Shown piece after piece: positions 24,653-32,436 of a stretch of 49,035 nt of DNA. Location of the stretch: assembly GCA_022848865.1 (NCBI GenBank), contig JAJISE010000001.1, positions 1-49,035 on the forward strand. Direction: 5' to 3'. Numbering within the stretch: the first letter of the stretch is position 1; each line of letters begins with the position of its first letter. The position numbers and the translations under genes are program-made. Under the pieces are notes generated by a model. It was given only the letters and a program-made list of their open reading frames with translations, made no database searches and was not told where the DNA came from. The stretch comes from Candidatus Thermoplasmatota archaeon. GTDB lineage: Archaea > Thermoplasmatota > Thermoplasmata > RBG-16-68-12 > JAGMCJ01.

Positions 24653-25200
24653 ATTCCCGCACATTCCTTCAGACCGTCCACGATTTGCTCCAAGACCTCC
24701 CCCGGCGTCAGGTCGGAAGAGTCTATCACGAGATCGTACGCCGAAAGGTCGTCGAGGTCGATACCGTAGATCGAGGAGTACCGCTTCCTCTCAACCTCTT
24801 CCCGCTTCTCAATGCGGCGCAGGGCCACGTCCGCGCCGACGCGGTCCCGCCCCGCAATCCGTTGGGACCTGACACCGATGTCGGCATCGATCCAGACCTT
24901 GAACGCCTGGACGCCTTCTCGTGAGAGCATCTGACCTGTAAGTCGACCGTCCGCGACGACGTTCATCCCCTGAGAGGATGTCGCCCGGATCCTGTCAAGG
25001 ACCAGCGAGTCGAGCGTCTTGTCGATGCTGTCGTCCTCGAGCGCCCGCCTGCCGTACTCCTCGAGGTCCACGCCCACCTTCCTTGCCTGGCTTCGGAAGA
25101 TTTCACCGGCGCAAACCAGCTCAAAACCCAGCTTCTCGGCGACCTTCCGTGCAACTGTCGTCTTGCCGCTCCCCGGTCTGCCGCCGATAGTTACGATCAT
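24649..25200 (-). CDS. cmk: Cytidylate kinase (archaeal type)
   Basis: A 183-residue P-loop kinase phosphorylating CMP/dCMP. It starts MIVTIGGRPGSGKTTVA with the Walker A motif and has CAGEIFRSQA, VVADGRLTGQML and RIAGRDRV (lid arginines). The ATG at 25200 overlaps the TGA of the upstream gene (TGATG); the open frame runs further back, but that part lies within the upstream gene. In archaea cmk commonly sits next to cbf5 and the EMC3-like gene, as here. Confidence 0.93.
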   Translation of the reverse strand: MIVTIGGRPGSGKTTVARKVAEKLGFELVCAGEIFRSQARKVGVDLEEYGRRALEDDSIDKTLDSLVLDRIRATSSQGMNVVADGRLTGQMLSREGVQAFKVWIDADIGVRSQRIAGRDRVGADVALRRIEKREEVERKRYSSIYGIDLDDLSAYDLVIDSSDLTPGEVLEQIVDGLKECAGI

Positions 25201-25883
25201 CAATCCACCGCTGATTCGTCCTCCCACCCCTCGTCCTCATACTCCTCGGCCTCGAGCTTCTTCTTGTAGGAGTAGTACTTCAAAATCCTCGGCAGGAGGA
25301 GCGTGAGAGGAGAGGACAACACGGCGTAGAGGAGGACCCATTGCGGTATGAATATCACCACGGCCCTCATGTCCGCATCGTGGCTCCACGGGACCGAGAA
25401 CTTCGAGCTGACGACTCCTGAGCTGATGAAACTCATGAGCCACGCGAAGATGATTATGACAGCGAACATCGTGACGGCGAGCGTCTTGAGCTGAGCCATC
25501 TGTATGCCGCTGAACTCCGCCATGGTCTCCTGGCGGACCTTTTGGAGCTTCTCGACCTTATCGCGGTTGCCGGACATCACCGTCGCCCGATACACCTTGT
25601 TGAACTCGCTCATGGCCTTCTGGGACTTCGCCACCGCGATCCAGTCCGTCGTGAAATGCCTGATCAGTATGGATATCGTTCCTGTTATGAATCCGGCGAA
25701 CATCATCGACACGACGGCCAACTGCCCGTTGAATCCGATGAGCGGCTCGAGAACCAGCCCCACCATGTCCCCGAAGGCCATCCTCAGACTGGGCTGGAGC
25801 ATGATCATGATGAGGAGTATCACGACCATGATCAGCAATGACCTCTTTATGCTGCTTCCACCGGAACATTGATCGTCAGCCAT
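25200..25883 (-). CDS. EMC3/TMCO1-like membrane insertase (DUF106)
   Basis: A 227-residue archaeal DUF106 protein of the Oxa1/YidC/Get1 superfamily, thought to insert membrane proteins. It has three main hydrophobic regions: IMVVILLIMIML near residue 20, VVSMMFAGFITGTISIL near 60, and TLAVTMFAVIIIFAWLM near 140, with a further C-terminal helix. The characteristic cytosolic coiled coil with positively charged residues lies between them (KSQKAMSEFNKVYRATVMSG). The tail is acidic. Confidence 0.88.
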   Translation of the reverse strand: MADDQCSGGSSIKRSLLIMVVILLIMIMLQPSLRMAFGDMVGLVLEPLIGFNGQLAVVSMMFAGFITGTISILIRHFTTDWIAVAKSQKAMSEFNKVYRATVMSGNRDKVEKLQKVRQETMAEFSGIQMAQLKTLAVTMFAVIIIFAWLMSFISSGVVSSKFSVPWSHDADMRAVVIFIPQWVLLYAVLSSPLTLLLPRILKYYSYKKKLEAEEYEDEGWEDESAVD

Positions 25884-25928
25884 GCAACCATCAGAAAGAA
25901 GCCAGGGATTTAAGGGTTTTCGTGCGGC

Positions 25929-26282
25929 CTACCCGGAACGCGTGATGGCCTCGCTTATCGTCTTCTGGAGCTCCTGGAACCTGTCCTGCAGGGACTTCTC
26001 CTGCTTCTTCAGCCCCTCCAGCCGGATGCCGAGGGTCTCCTTGTGCTCCTCCAGCTCCTTCGCGATGGCCCCTCTGTCGTCGGCCTCCACCAGGAGCGTG
26101 CCGATGCTCTTGAAGATCGTCGCGCCCTCCTTGGCGTTCTTCAGCTCCTCGAGGGTGACGTCGATCTCGCGAAGCTTCGCCTCGTACTGGACCCTCTGAG
26201 CGGCATGGATCTGCAGTTGCTGCTGAATCTGCTGGAACTGGACCATCTGGTTCTGCAGCTCGGGTGATATCTCTTGTGCCAT
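25929..26282 (-). CDS. pfdB: Prefoldin subunit beta
   Basis: A 117-residue beta-type prefoldin, forming with alpha subunits a hexamer that hands unfolded proteins to the thermosome. Two long coiled-coil helices flank a short hairpin: Gln-rich NQMVQFQQIQQQLQIHA at the start, GATIFKSIGTLLVEAD at the hairpin, then KKQEKSLQDRFQELQ. The start ATG 26282 lies one base past the pcc1 stop codon with GAGG upstream; a TTG at 26291 also fits. Confidence 0.93.
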   Translation of the reverse strand: MAQEISPELQNQMVQFQQIQQQLQIHAAQRVQYEAKLREIDVTLEELKNAKEGATIFKSIGTLLVEADDRGAIAKELEEHKETLGIRLEGLKKQEKSLQDRFQELQKTISEAITRSG

Positions 26283-26283
26283 C

Positions 26284-26514
26284 CTAACCAACCTCTTCTC
26301 CTATACTCTCCGAAATCGCCGCCCATCTCAGATAGGCGTTCATGGCTGCTCTGAGAGCCCCGGTGTCGTCGGCCTCGATGATTATCTCGAGTGCATCGTC
26401 GTCACCTTCGAGCCTGACCCTGGCCCTCGGGATCTCCTTCGAGGCTTCGGGGAGCAGCGACTCCCTGATCATGGATGCGTTCGGCCCGTGCAGCGTGATC
26501 CTGGTGGACCTCAT
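26284..26514 (-). CDS. pcc1: KEOPS complex subunit Pcc1
   Basis: A 76-residue protein with the Pcc1 pattern: an N-terminal beta strand, a helical ASMIRESLLPEA segment, an acidic middle DDDALEIIIEADDTGAL, and the C-terminal NAYLRWAAISESIGE helix. KEOPS makes t6A37 in ANN-decoding tRNAs; Pcc1 mediates its dimerisation and tRNA binding. It is placed between rpoP and pfdB, a common archaeal order. Confidence 0.88.
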   Translation of the reverse strand: MRSTRITLHGPNASMIRESLLPEASKEIPRARVRLEGDDDALEIIIEADDTGALRAAMNAYLRWAAISESIGEEVG

Positions 26515-26515
26515 G

Positions 26516-26650
26516 CTATCTCGCCTTTATGACCTTCTTGACGTTCGGTCTCTCCTTGTAGAAGATCCTGGACCCGCACTTCTCACACTGGATCCCGATC
26601 GTGCTCACGTTCGAGCGGATGGGTTCCTTGCATCGAGCGCACTTGTACAT
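26516..26650 (-). CDS. rpoP: DNA-directed RNA polymerase subunit P (Rpb12 homologue)
   Basis: A 44-residue protein from ATG 26650. The zinc ribbon is formed by MYKCARCKEP and IQCEKCGSRIF, followed by a basic tail (RPNVKKVIKAR). Size and sequence match archaeal RpoP, which stabilises the Rpo3/Rpo10 platform. It ends with TAG two bases before pcc1 begins and starts two bases after the rpl37ae stop. Confidence 0.95.
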   Translation of the reverse strand: MYKCARCKEPIRSNVSTIGIQCEKCGSRIFYKERPNVKKVIKAR

Positions 26651-26652
26651 CG

Positions 26653-26943
26653 TCACTCCTCTTCTGCTTCCTCATCAGGCTCCCCGAATACTGGCTTCTG
26701 CGTGGTCCTTCGGAAGTTGCGGGACCCCATGGGCCTGTAAGCACCGCCAGCGAACGTCGTACCGCACCTCCGGCACCGCCAGATGCCAGTATCGACCCGC
26801 TTGACGGCCTTGTGGTTGCAGCTCGGGCACAGGTGCTTCTTCACCTTCTCCCGCTCGACGTCCCGTATCCTCTTCCTTATCGTGACTCCGTAGCGGGCTC
26901 CGAACCTTCCCGAGATGCCGGTCTTCTTCGTCTTTCGCGCCAT
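26653..26943 (-). CDS. rpl37ae: Large ribosomal subunit protein eL43 (L37Ae)
   Basis: A 96-residue protein with the L37Ae signature: basic N-terminus ARKTKKTGISGRFGARYG, zinc ribbon HLCPSCNHKAVKR and IWRCRRCGTTFAGGAY, then an unusually acidic C-terminal tail (PDEEAEEE). The start is ATG 26943, or the ATG directly before it at 26946; both overlap the rrp42 stop. Confidence 0.95.
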   Translation of the reverse strand: MARKTKKTGISGRFGARYGVTIRKRIRDVEREKVKKHLCPSCNHKAVKRVDTGIWRCRRCGTTFAGGAYRPMGSRNFRRTTQKPVFGEPDEEAEEE

Positions 26944-27713
26944 CATCCCACAACTTTGGGCCTGATCTCATCTGCCAGTCTTCTCGCTGTCTTGACCACG
27001 TGGTCGACTTCATCCAAAGTGAAACTGCCCTTTAAACCTTTTTGCATGGCTCTGATATGGCCATTCTCATCCGTGGCGATCGTCAAGCGCGCATCCGCGA
27101 CCCTGTCCTCGTCCAGGGACGCGTCAAAGACGATCACGTCCCGGATCTTGGTGGCGGTGATCGATATCGGATAGTGCTCGACCTCGAGCGGGTAGTCCTC
27201 CCCGTTGATCTTGGACGCTGGAACGACAGCGTTCGTGAGCGCCGCCAGAGCTCCGAATGAGCTGGCATCGAATAGGTTGCCGCCGTAGTCCAGTACGTGG
27301 ACGTCGATGAATACGATCCAGACCTTCTCACCCTCGATTATGCAAAGCTTGCCCAGATCGATCGCCTTGGACTCCCGTATCCCTCGGTCGACGACCCGAG
27401 CGAGTTCGATCGCCTTCTCTCTCGGGGGGCCCGCCTCGAACGTGGGGCTTGCCATCGGTATGAGCTCCATGGTTGTCACGATGGAGCCATCCTTGGGCCT
27501 GTCAGGGTAGGGCTCACCAAGGATCATCTTCACGCCCACGAGCACTTCTGTCTTGCCCAGATTGACGCGGGCAGAGCCTTCCGCGTTCCCAGCGTAGCCC
27601 TTCCGAACCTTGATCTCTCTGTACTCCTCGGGTGCCCTTCCGTCGACTCTCTTGCCGCTGGCGGCCATCTTGTAGATGTGATCCCTGAGGAGCTCTGAGA
27701 CTGCGTCTTTCAT
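26943..27713 (-). CDS. rrp42: Exosome complex subunit Rrp42
   Basis: A 256-residue RNase PH-fold subunit. Rrp42 is catalytically inactive and alternates with Rrp41 in the hexameric ring that degrades RNA phosphorolytically. Signature segments: SGKRVDGRAPEEYREI, TEVLVGVKMILGEPYPD, ELARVVDRGIRESKAIDL, VHVLDYGGNLFDASSFGALAAL. I chose ATG 27713 with a strong GGAGGGGGTG upstream; GTG 27722, overlapping the rrp41 stop, is the alternative. Confidence 0.95.
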   Translation of the reverse strand: MKDAVSELLRDHIYKMAASGKRVDGRAPEEYREIKVRKGYAGNAEGSARVNLGKTEVLVGVKMILGEPYPDRPKDGSIVTTMELIPMASPTFEAGPPREKAIELARVVDRGIRESKAIDLGKLCIIEGEKVWIVFIDVHVLDYGGNLFDASSFGALAALTNAVVPASKINGEDYPLEVEHYPISITATKIRDVIVFDASLDEDRVADARLTIATDENGHIRAMQKGLKGSFTLDEVDHVVKTARRLADEIRPKVVG

Positions 27714-27718
27714 CAAGG

Positions 27719-28474
27719 TCACACCCCCTCCGAGATCGCCTTGACGGCCTCGCGCGTGTCGGTCGTGACGGAGTACCTTCTCCTTAGGGCGTCCCTCTGC
27801 ATTTCATTGATCCTGTGGCATGCGTCGACGGCCATCTTCAGACCACTGTCGAACTCCTCCTTCGTGATGTGCCCGTCCATCTGCAGCAGGACGACCTCGT
27901 TCGTTCGCGGGACGATCGCAATCGGCACGTCCGCCTCGCCATCATTGTCCTCTTCCTTGTTCAGGTCCAGGATCACCTGTCCATCCGCCTTGCCGAATGC
28001 GCAAGACGAGATGATGTCCCTCATGGGTATCCCAGCGTCGGCCAGGGCCACCGCGGCAACGGTGAGCGCCGTGCATCGAGTGCCGGCGTTCGCCTGCAGG
28101 ACCTCCATGAAGACATCGACGGTCGCTCTGGGGAACTGCTCTCTGAGAACCACATGAGAAAAGGCCTCGGAGATCACCTTCGATATCTCGACCGATCTTC
28201 GGTCCGGTCCGGGCCTCTTCCTGTCGGAGACAGAGAACGGGGCCATGTTGTACCTGCACTGGACAAGCGCCCTTGCGGGGTCCTGTCGGTGCCTGGGATG
28301 GGCCTCTCTCGGCCCGTAAACAGCAGCAAGAACCTTGTTCTCCCCCCACTCGATATATGCACTCCCATCAGCGCGGTTGAGGACTCCAGCCTCCAGCTTG
28401 ATGGGCCTAAGCTCGTCGACTCTTCTTCCGTCGACCCTGATACCCTTTTCATTCACCATTTTACCTTCTTCCAT
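27719..28474 (-). CDS. rrp41: Exosome complex catalytic subunit Rrp41
   Basis: A 251-residue catalytic RNase PH-fold subunit. It has the N-terminal [21 protein letters not shown]-contacting [31 protein letters not shown] for phosphate binding, and the acidic active-site stretch [17 protein letters not shown]. The start is ATG 28474, seven bases after GGAGG; an earlier ATG at 28498 gives an extra MQYVRRII that homologues lack. It lies directly after rrp4, as in most Euryarchaeota. Confidence 0.96.
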   Translation of the reverse strand: MEEGKMVNEKGIRVDGRRVDELRPIKLEAGVLNRADGSAYIEWGENKVLAAVYGPREAHPRHRQDPARALVQCRYNMAPFSVSDRKRPGPDRRSVEISKVISEAFSHVVLREQFPRATVDVFMEVLQANAGTRCTALTVAAVALADAGIPMRDIISSCAFGKADGQVILDLNKEEDNDGEADVPIAIVPRTNEVVLLQMDGHITKEEFDSGLKMAVDACHRINEMQRDALRRRYSVTTDTREAVKAISEGV

Positions 28475-28498
28475 TATAATCCTCCTTACATACTGCAC

Positions 28499-29182
28499 CT
28501 AGGCCTTCTTGGCGGTTCCTTCACGGAGCATAATTTCAATCGACTCCGTGAGACCAAGTACCTGTGCGTCTTCTTCTATTCTCCTAATCGCCTTCACGGC
28601 GAGATACATTCCATCCATAGATCCATCCAACCATATTCTTCCATTCTGACCGACAAACATTCTACACTCCGTATACTTCTTGATCAAGCCGATCATGCTT
28701 CCTTTTCTTCCAATGATCCTCGGGACCTTGGCGTGTGAGACGTCGATTATCCGCCCGCCCCTGAGCCTTCTTAGATCCCGTTCCTTCATCGTCACCTGGA
28801 CCCGCTTCGCCTCGTCGACGGAGAGGACTTTGAGCAGAACGACGTCCTCGACATTGAGGAAGCGGGAAGTGTCCCCGAAATCGACCTTCCACGGCACTTC
28901 CGAGGCGTGAAGCGGGGCTGGGTAAGGGGCGTTTATGTCCACCAGCCAGTATGAAGCCGCAATGTCGGTGATCTCACCGATGACGGTATCGCCTGGTCGC
29001 GGCATGTACCTCCCGCTCAGTGGGATTATGTTGACGTGGTCCCCTCTCACCTTCTTTATTCCGAGCTGGAAAGCGTATGTCTTCTCTCCCACGCTGAACG
29101 TGCCCGGGCCGGGCTTGAGCCCAGTCCCCAAGAAATCTCCTGGTACAACTACCTCCCGTTTCGGAGGCCCATGTCCTCTCAA
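28499..29182 (-). CDS. rrp4: Exosome RNA-binding cap subunit Rrp4
   Basis: A 227-residue cap protein. An N-terminal domain (VVPGDFLGTGLKPGPGTF) is followed by an S1 domain around 60-130 (RPGDTVIGEITDIAASYWLVDI) and a KH domain from about 140 (VPRIIGRKGSMIGLIKKY, GxxG loop GRKG). The cap recruits RNA into the exosome ring. The start is TTG 29182 (MRGHGPPKRE); no ATG lies near the family N-terminus. Its 5' leader of about 110 bases has its own TATA box. Confidence 0.93.
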   Translation of the reverse strand: MRGHGPPKREVVVPGDFLGTGLKPGPGTFSVGEKTYAFQLGIKKVRGDHVNIIPLSGRYMPRPGDTVIGEITDIAASYWLVDINAPYPAPLHASEVPWKVDFGDTSRFLNVEDVVLLKVLSVDEAKRVQVTMKERDLRRLRGGRIIDVSHAKVPRIIGRKGSMIGLIKKYTECRMFVGQNGRIWLDGSMDGMYLAVKAIRRIEEDAQVLGLTESIEIMLREGTAKKA

Positions 29183-29213
29183 ATTATCAGGTCCTTCTCC
29201 TCACTTAGCCTGA

Positions 29214-29325
29214 GGGATTTGAAATATTCAATCCCAGGAATCTTTCAACAAGTTTCCTCAGGGCTTCCTGAATCAAATCCTTTGTCGCTAGTTCGCCCTC
29301 TCAATCAACAACTCGGTTATAAAGC
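29214..29325 (-). promoter_or_regulatory. Internal promoter and leader hairpin upstream of rrp4
   Basis: A TATA box (CTTTATAA on the minus strand, 29318-29325) lies just after the SBDS stop and implies an rrp4 leader of about 110 bases. Within it, 29214-29235 can fold as GGGATT-GAA-loop-TTC-A-AATCCC, a 9-bp stem with one bulged A. The longest non-coding gap in the super-operon thus carries a promoter and a possible regulatory hairpin. Confidence 0.45.
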
Positions 29326-29338
29326 TTTTGCGTTCCAG

Positions 29339-30073
29339 CTACCCATCCTTGAGTATCTTCATTTCGACGTTCCCGCGAGTGCGCTGGTTCACCCGCTCAA
29401 GGAATTCCGTCTGCATGCCCGCGGGCATCTCGACAACGCCAATCCAAGACCCGTCCTTCTGATACTCCTCCTGAATGATGTCACCGAAGGCTTTGATGTC
29501 GCCGTAGCACCGGGGGCAGTCCTCGGCAAGAAGCTTCACCGCGACCTTGACCTTTTCGATGCTGATCGGGATGATGGGCCGGAGAGCGTCGAGGATGCTC
29601 TTCAGCTGACCATCGACGCTCTTGAACGGGTCGATGTGCACTCCTGCCTCTGACATGGCGTTCTCGATCCTCTGGGGCGGATGGGGCGTTCTCGTCTGGG
29701 GGTTGACAGCGTTGCGCGAGATGTGGTTGACAATCGCTTTTCTCTTCTCCTCGGTCATGGCCCTCCGCTGGTCCGTCGTGACCTGGATATCGCCCTTTCG
29801 CACAATCGTGCCTGCGACCTCCTCGGGGTCCTCGGTCCCGAAGATCTCCAACATCTTCTCCTCGGAGGCCCTCGCTCCTTTTTTCACATCCCGAAAGATC
29901 TTGTCTATGGCGATGTATTCGGAAACGCTCGCCTCAGGGTTGCCCCTGATCTCGTCCACGCAGTCCGGGTCGATGAGGATCTCGAACGTCTCCCCGCCCT
30001 TCTCCAATCGGGCGATAACCATTTCTTTGAGGATATCGGTGGTATGCTCCTTCTGGAAATCCCTCTTTCCCAT
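29339..30073 (-). CDS. sdo1: Ribosome maturation protein SBDS (Sdo1)
   Basis: A 244-residue protein starting at ATG 30073. Domain I holds MVIARLEKGGETFEILIDP and the conserved KGARASEEKMLEIFGTEDP; domain II is helical (TTDQRRAMTEEKRKAIVNHI, NPQTRTPHPPQRIENAM); the ferredoxin-like domain III ends with GSWIGVVEMPAGMQTEF. SBDS with EF-2-like GTPases releases aIF6 from new 60S-like subunits. The gene lies between psmA and rrp4, the usual archaeal position. Confidence 0.96.
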   Translation of the reverse strand: MGKRDFQKEHTTDILKEMVIARLEKGGETFEILIDPDCVDEIRGNPEASVSEYIAIDKIFRDVKKGARASEEKMLEIFGTEDPEEVAGTIVRKGDIQVTTDQRRAMTEEKRKAIVNHISRNAVNPQTRTPHPPQRIENAMSEAGVHIDPFKSVDGQLKSILDALRPIIPISIEKVKVAVKLLAEDCPRCYGDIKAFGDIIQEEYQKDGSWIGVVEMPAGMQTEFLERVNQRTRGNVEMKILKDG

Positions 30074-30083
30074 CACTCCACTC

Positions 30084-30806
30084 CTAGGATGCGTTTGGAA
30101 TCTTCTCGAGGTAGACGCCGACCTCGTCATCTGTGAGTCTCTTGAACTTCTCGCCTTTCTTGACGATGCCTATCTCAACGGCCTGATTGTTGAGCTTCTC
30201 TTCGGTTGACTTCGAGAGCCCTTCCAATCCGAGAATGATGGCCGCGTCCATGAGCATGTCCTCTTCGAACTTCTCCTCGAAGAGCTCCATGACGGTGTTA
30301 CGGCCAGAGCCTATGCTACCGGCCTTATAGGAGACAAGTGCGCCGCTGGGGTCCGTCTCGAAGAGATGATTCCCCTGAGTGTCCACTCCCGCCACGAGAA
30401 GCGCCGTACCGAACGGCCTGACGCCTCCGTACTGAGTGTAGTTCTGCTTGTAGTCGCATATCTTCTTGACAAGAAGGTCGATCGAGATCCTCTCGTCATA
30501 GGTCACCTTGTTTATCTGGGCCACAATCCTCGCGAAGTCGACTAGAGCCCTCGCATCGGCGACGAGGCCCGAGGTGGCACAGCCCACGTGCTCGTCTATC
30601 TGGAAGATCTTCTCAACGGATGAGGGCTCCATCAGCTTGCTCGCGATCTTCTTGTCTGCCATCAGCACGATTCCGTCCTTGAACTTGAGCCCTGCGGTCG
30701 TCGTTCCACGAGTGACTGCCACCCTTGCATACTCTACCTGAAACAATCTCCCATCGGGAGAGAAGACCGTGATTGCCCGATCATAAGCCATCTGTCCTGG
30801 TTGCAT
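30084..30806 (-). CDS. psmA: Proteasome subunit alpha
   Basis: A 240-residue alpha subunit of the 20S proteasome. The alpha signature YDRAITVFSPDGRLFQVEYARVA is at the N-terminus, followed by RGTTTAGLKFKDGIVLMADKK and YGGVRPFGTALLVAGVD. Alpha subunits are non-catalytic and form the gate and ATPase docking rings. The upstream TATA box (GTTTATAA, 30841-30848) and GGTGAA before ATG 30806 indicate its own promoter inside the super-operon. Confidence 0.97.
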   Translation of the reverse strand: MQPGQMAYDRAITVFSPDGRLFQVEYARVAVTRGTTTAGLKFKDGIVLMADKKIASKLMEPSSVEKIFQIDEHVGCATSGLVADARALVDFARIVAQINKVTYDERISIDLLVKKICDYKQNYTQYGGVRPFGTALLVAGVDTQGNHLFETDPSGALVSYKAGSIGSGRNTVMELFEEKFEEDMLMDAAIILGLEGLSKSTEEKLNNQAVEIGIVKKGEKFKRLTDDEVGVYLEKIPNAS

Positions 30807-30840
30807 AAATTCACCTTTTTACGGTTAACGCTAGTTGGTG

Positions 30841-30848
30841 TTATAAAC
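30841..30848 (-). promoter_or_regulatory. TATA box of psmA
   Basis: Minus strand GTTTATAA centred about 38 bases before ATG 30806, in the 57-base gap after rnp2. It probably gives independent transcription of proteasome alpha and downstream genes. Confidence 0.55.
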
Positions 30849-30863
30849 TTTGTGAGATTGTCC

Positions 30864-31190
30864 TCACCCGCTGGCCAGGCCTTTCGCGATTGTCCTTGCC
30901 TTGCGCAGAGTCCCTGAGGTTTTGACTGTCTCCACGGTCACCTTTGCGCCCGCTACGACTGTCAGGGCATTGAGAGTGCCTATCGCCTCGTCCTTTCCCG
31001 TGTGAGCACATCTCAGTATGCCCGCTCGACCGTCGAAGTCGATGAGCTTTGGTCGGACTGAGCGGAGCGCTCCCTTCTCTCTCAATAGCAGGACGGCTGC
31101 CCGTTCGAAATCGCCGTGAGATAGCTCACTCTCTGTGTGAACACTGAAAACGATATACCTCTTCCTTCCGACCTTATCCCGGACGACCAT
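30864..31190 (-). CDS. rnp2: Ribonuclease P protein component 2 (Pop5)
   Basis: A 108-residue Pop5-family protein (VGRKRYIVFSVHTESELSH, ILRCAHTGKDEAIGTLNALT) with an RRM-like fold. With Rpp30 it activates the catalytic RNA of RNase P for tRNA 5'-end processing. It starts 23 bases after the ftsZ stop and precedes psmA, its common place in Euryarchaeota. Confidence 0.92.
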   Translation of the reverse strand: MVVRDKVGRKRYIVFSVHTESELSHGDFERAAVLLLREKGALRSVRPKLIDFDGRAGILRCAHTGKDEAIGTLNALTVVAGAKVTVETVKTSGTLRKARTIAKGLASG

Positions 31191-31213
31191 GTGCGATCGC
31201 TGTCAAAGACCCT

Positions 31214-32338
31214 CTACTGGACCACGTCTATGTCGTGCTCCTCGACGGCCTGGGGACCTTCCCTGCTCAGGATCTGTTCGGACTTCACGCCCGTGATGAC
31301 TATCAGCACTCTGACCGTCTTCTGCAGCGACGGATCGACGGAGCATCCCCAGATTATCTGGGCATTCGGGTTGACCTTTTCACCGATTATCCTCGCGGCA
31401 CTCTCTGCCTCGGACACGGTCATGTCTGGGCTACCGATGATCCGCACAAGGGCGCCCCTCGCATGCGAAAGATCGACCTCGCCAAGAAGTGGAGACTCAA
31501 GAGCTTCGCCCACCGCGAGCGCCACCCTGTCCCGATCCTCATCGTTCTCGCCGATTCCGATCATCGCCACGCCGCCGTTCTTCATGATGGTCATCAGGTC
31601 GCTGTAATCCAGATTGACGAGCCCGGGTTTCGTGATTATCTCCGTCATCCCCTTGATGGACTCCATGAGGACCTCATCGGCGACCTTGAATGCCGCATCG
31701 ATGGGCAACCTCGGAACCAGGTCAAGTAGCCTGTCGTTGTATATCACGATGGTCGTATCGCAGTGCGTTCTGAGCCTGTCGAGACCTCTCCTGGCCACTT
31801 CCAATCTCTGCTTCCCCTCGGCCTGGAAGGGCATCGTCACTATGCCCAGCGTCAAGCAGCCCTGAGCCCTCGCGAGTCTTGCCACATAGTGCGCTGATCC
31901 GGTTCCTGTGCCTCCGCCCATTCCTGCAGTGATGAAGCATATGTGTGCTCCTTTCAGGAACTGACGTAGCTCTTCCTCGTTCTCTGCCGCGGCTTGCTCA
32001 CCGACCTCTGGGATGGCGCCAGCGCCAAGGCCTTTGGTCAGTCTCTTTCCTATGAGCAGCTTCTTCGGCGCGTGAATCGAGAGAAGATGTTTCGCGTCCG
32101 TGTTCAGAGCCATCAGCTGAGCTCCGACAATACCGGCCTCGTTGAGCCTGTTGATGGTATTGGACCCTCCACCACCGCAACCAAGGATCTTGATGCTTAC
32201 ATGAAGGGACTTCACTATCTCTTCAAGCTCTTTGTCATCTCCCGCAGGGACCGGTGCTACGATCTCCTCCGGCAATTCTTCCTCGCGCTTCTTTTCGTCT
32301 TCGTGTCTAGACAAAGCAGTATCTACAATCGACTTCAT
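31214..32338 (-). CDS. ftsZ: Cell division protein FtsZ
   Basis: A 374-residue tubulin-like GTPase. After a 45-residue acidic N-terminal extension the GTPase core starts ILGCGGGGSNTINRL; the tubulin signature GMGGGTGTGSA follows, as do LNTDAKHLLS and LVNLDYSDLMTIMKNGG (T7 loop, with the aspartates for hydrolysis). It polymerises into the division ring. A short charged C-terminal tail is present. It is the promoter-proximal gene of the super-operon leading through rnp2 to cbf5, which is not a standard position. Confidence 0.96.
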   Translation of the reverse strand: MKSIVDTALSRHEDEKKREEELPEEIVAPVPAGDDKELEEIVKSLHVSIKILGCGGGGSNTINRLNEAGIVGAQLMALNTDAKHLLSIHAPKKLLIGKRLTKGLGAGAIPEVGEQAAAENEEELRQFLKGAHICFITAGMGGGTGTGSAHYVARLARAQGCLTLGIVTMPFQAEGKQRLEVARRGLDRLRTHCDTTIVIYNDRLLDLVPRLPIDAAFKVADEVLMESIKGMTEIITKPGLVNLDYSDLMTIMKNGGVAMIGIGENDEDRDRVALAVGEALESPLLGEVDLSHARGALVRIIGSPDMTVSEAESAARIIGEKVNPNAQIIWGCSVDPSLQKTVRVLIVITGVKSEQILSREGPQAVEEHDIDVVQ

Positions 32339-32379
32339 TTTTCCATCCCATCCTGCTCTGGGTGAATATGATTATGGCT

Positions 32380-32388
32380 ATTTAAAAG
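32380..32388 (-). promoter_or_regulatory. TATA box of ftsZ and the super-operon
   Basis: Minus strand CTTTTAAAT centred about 46 bases before ATG 32338; GGATGG follows before the start. It is the only clear promoter between the zinc-ribbon gene and ftsZ. Confidence 0.5.
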
Positions 32389-32436
32389 TGTGGATGGCTC
32401 GGAATATGGCGTCCGTCGAGAGGGCAGTCCGAGTCC

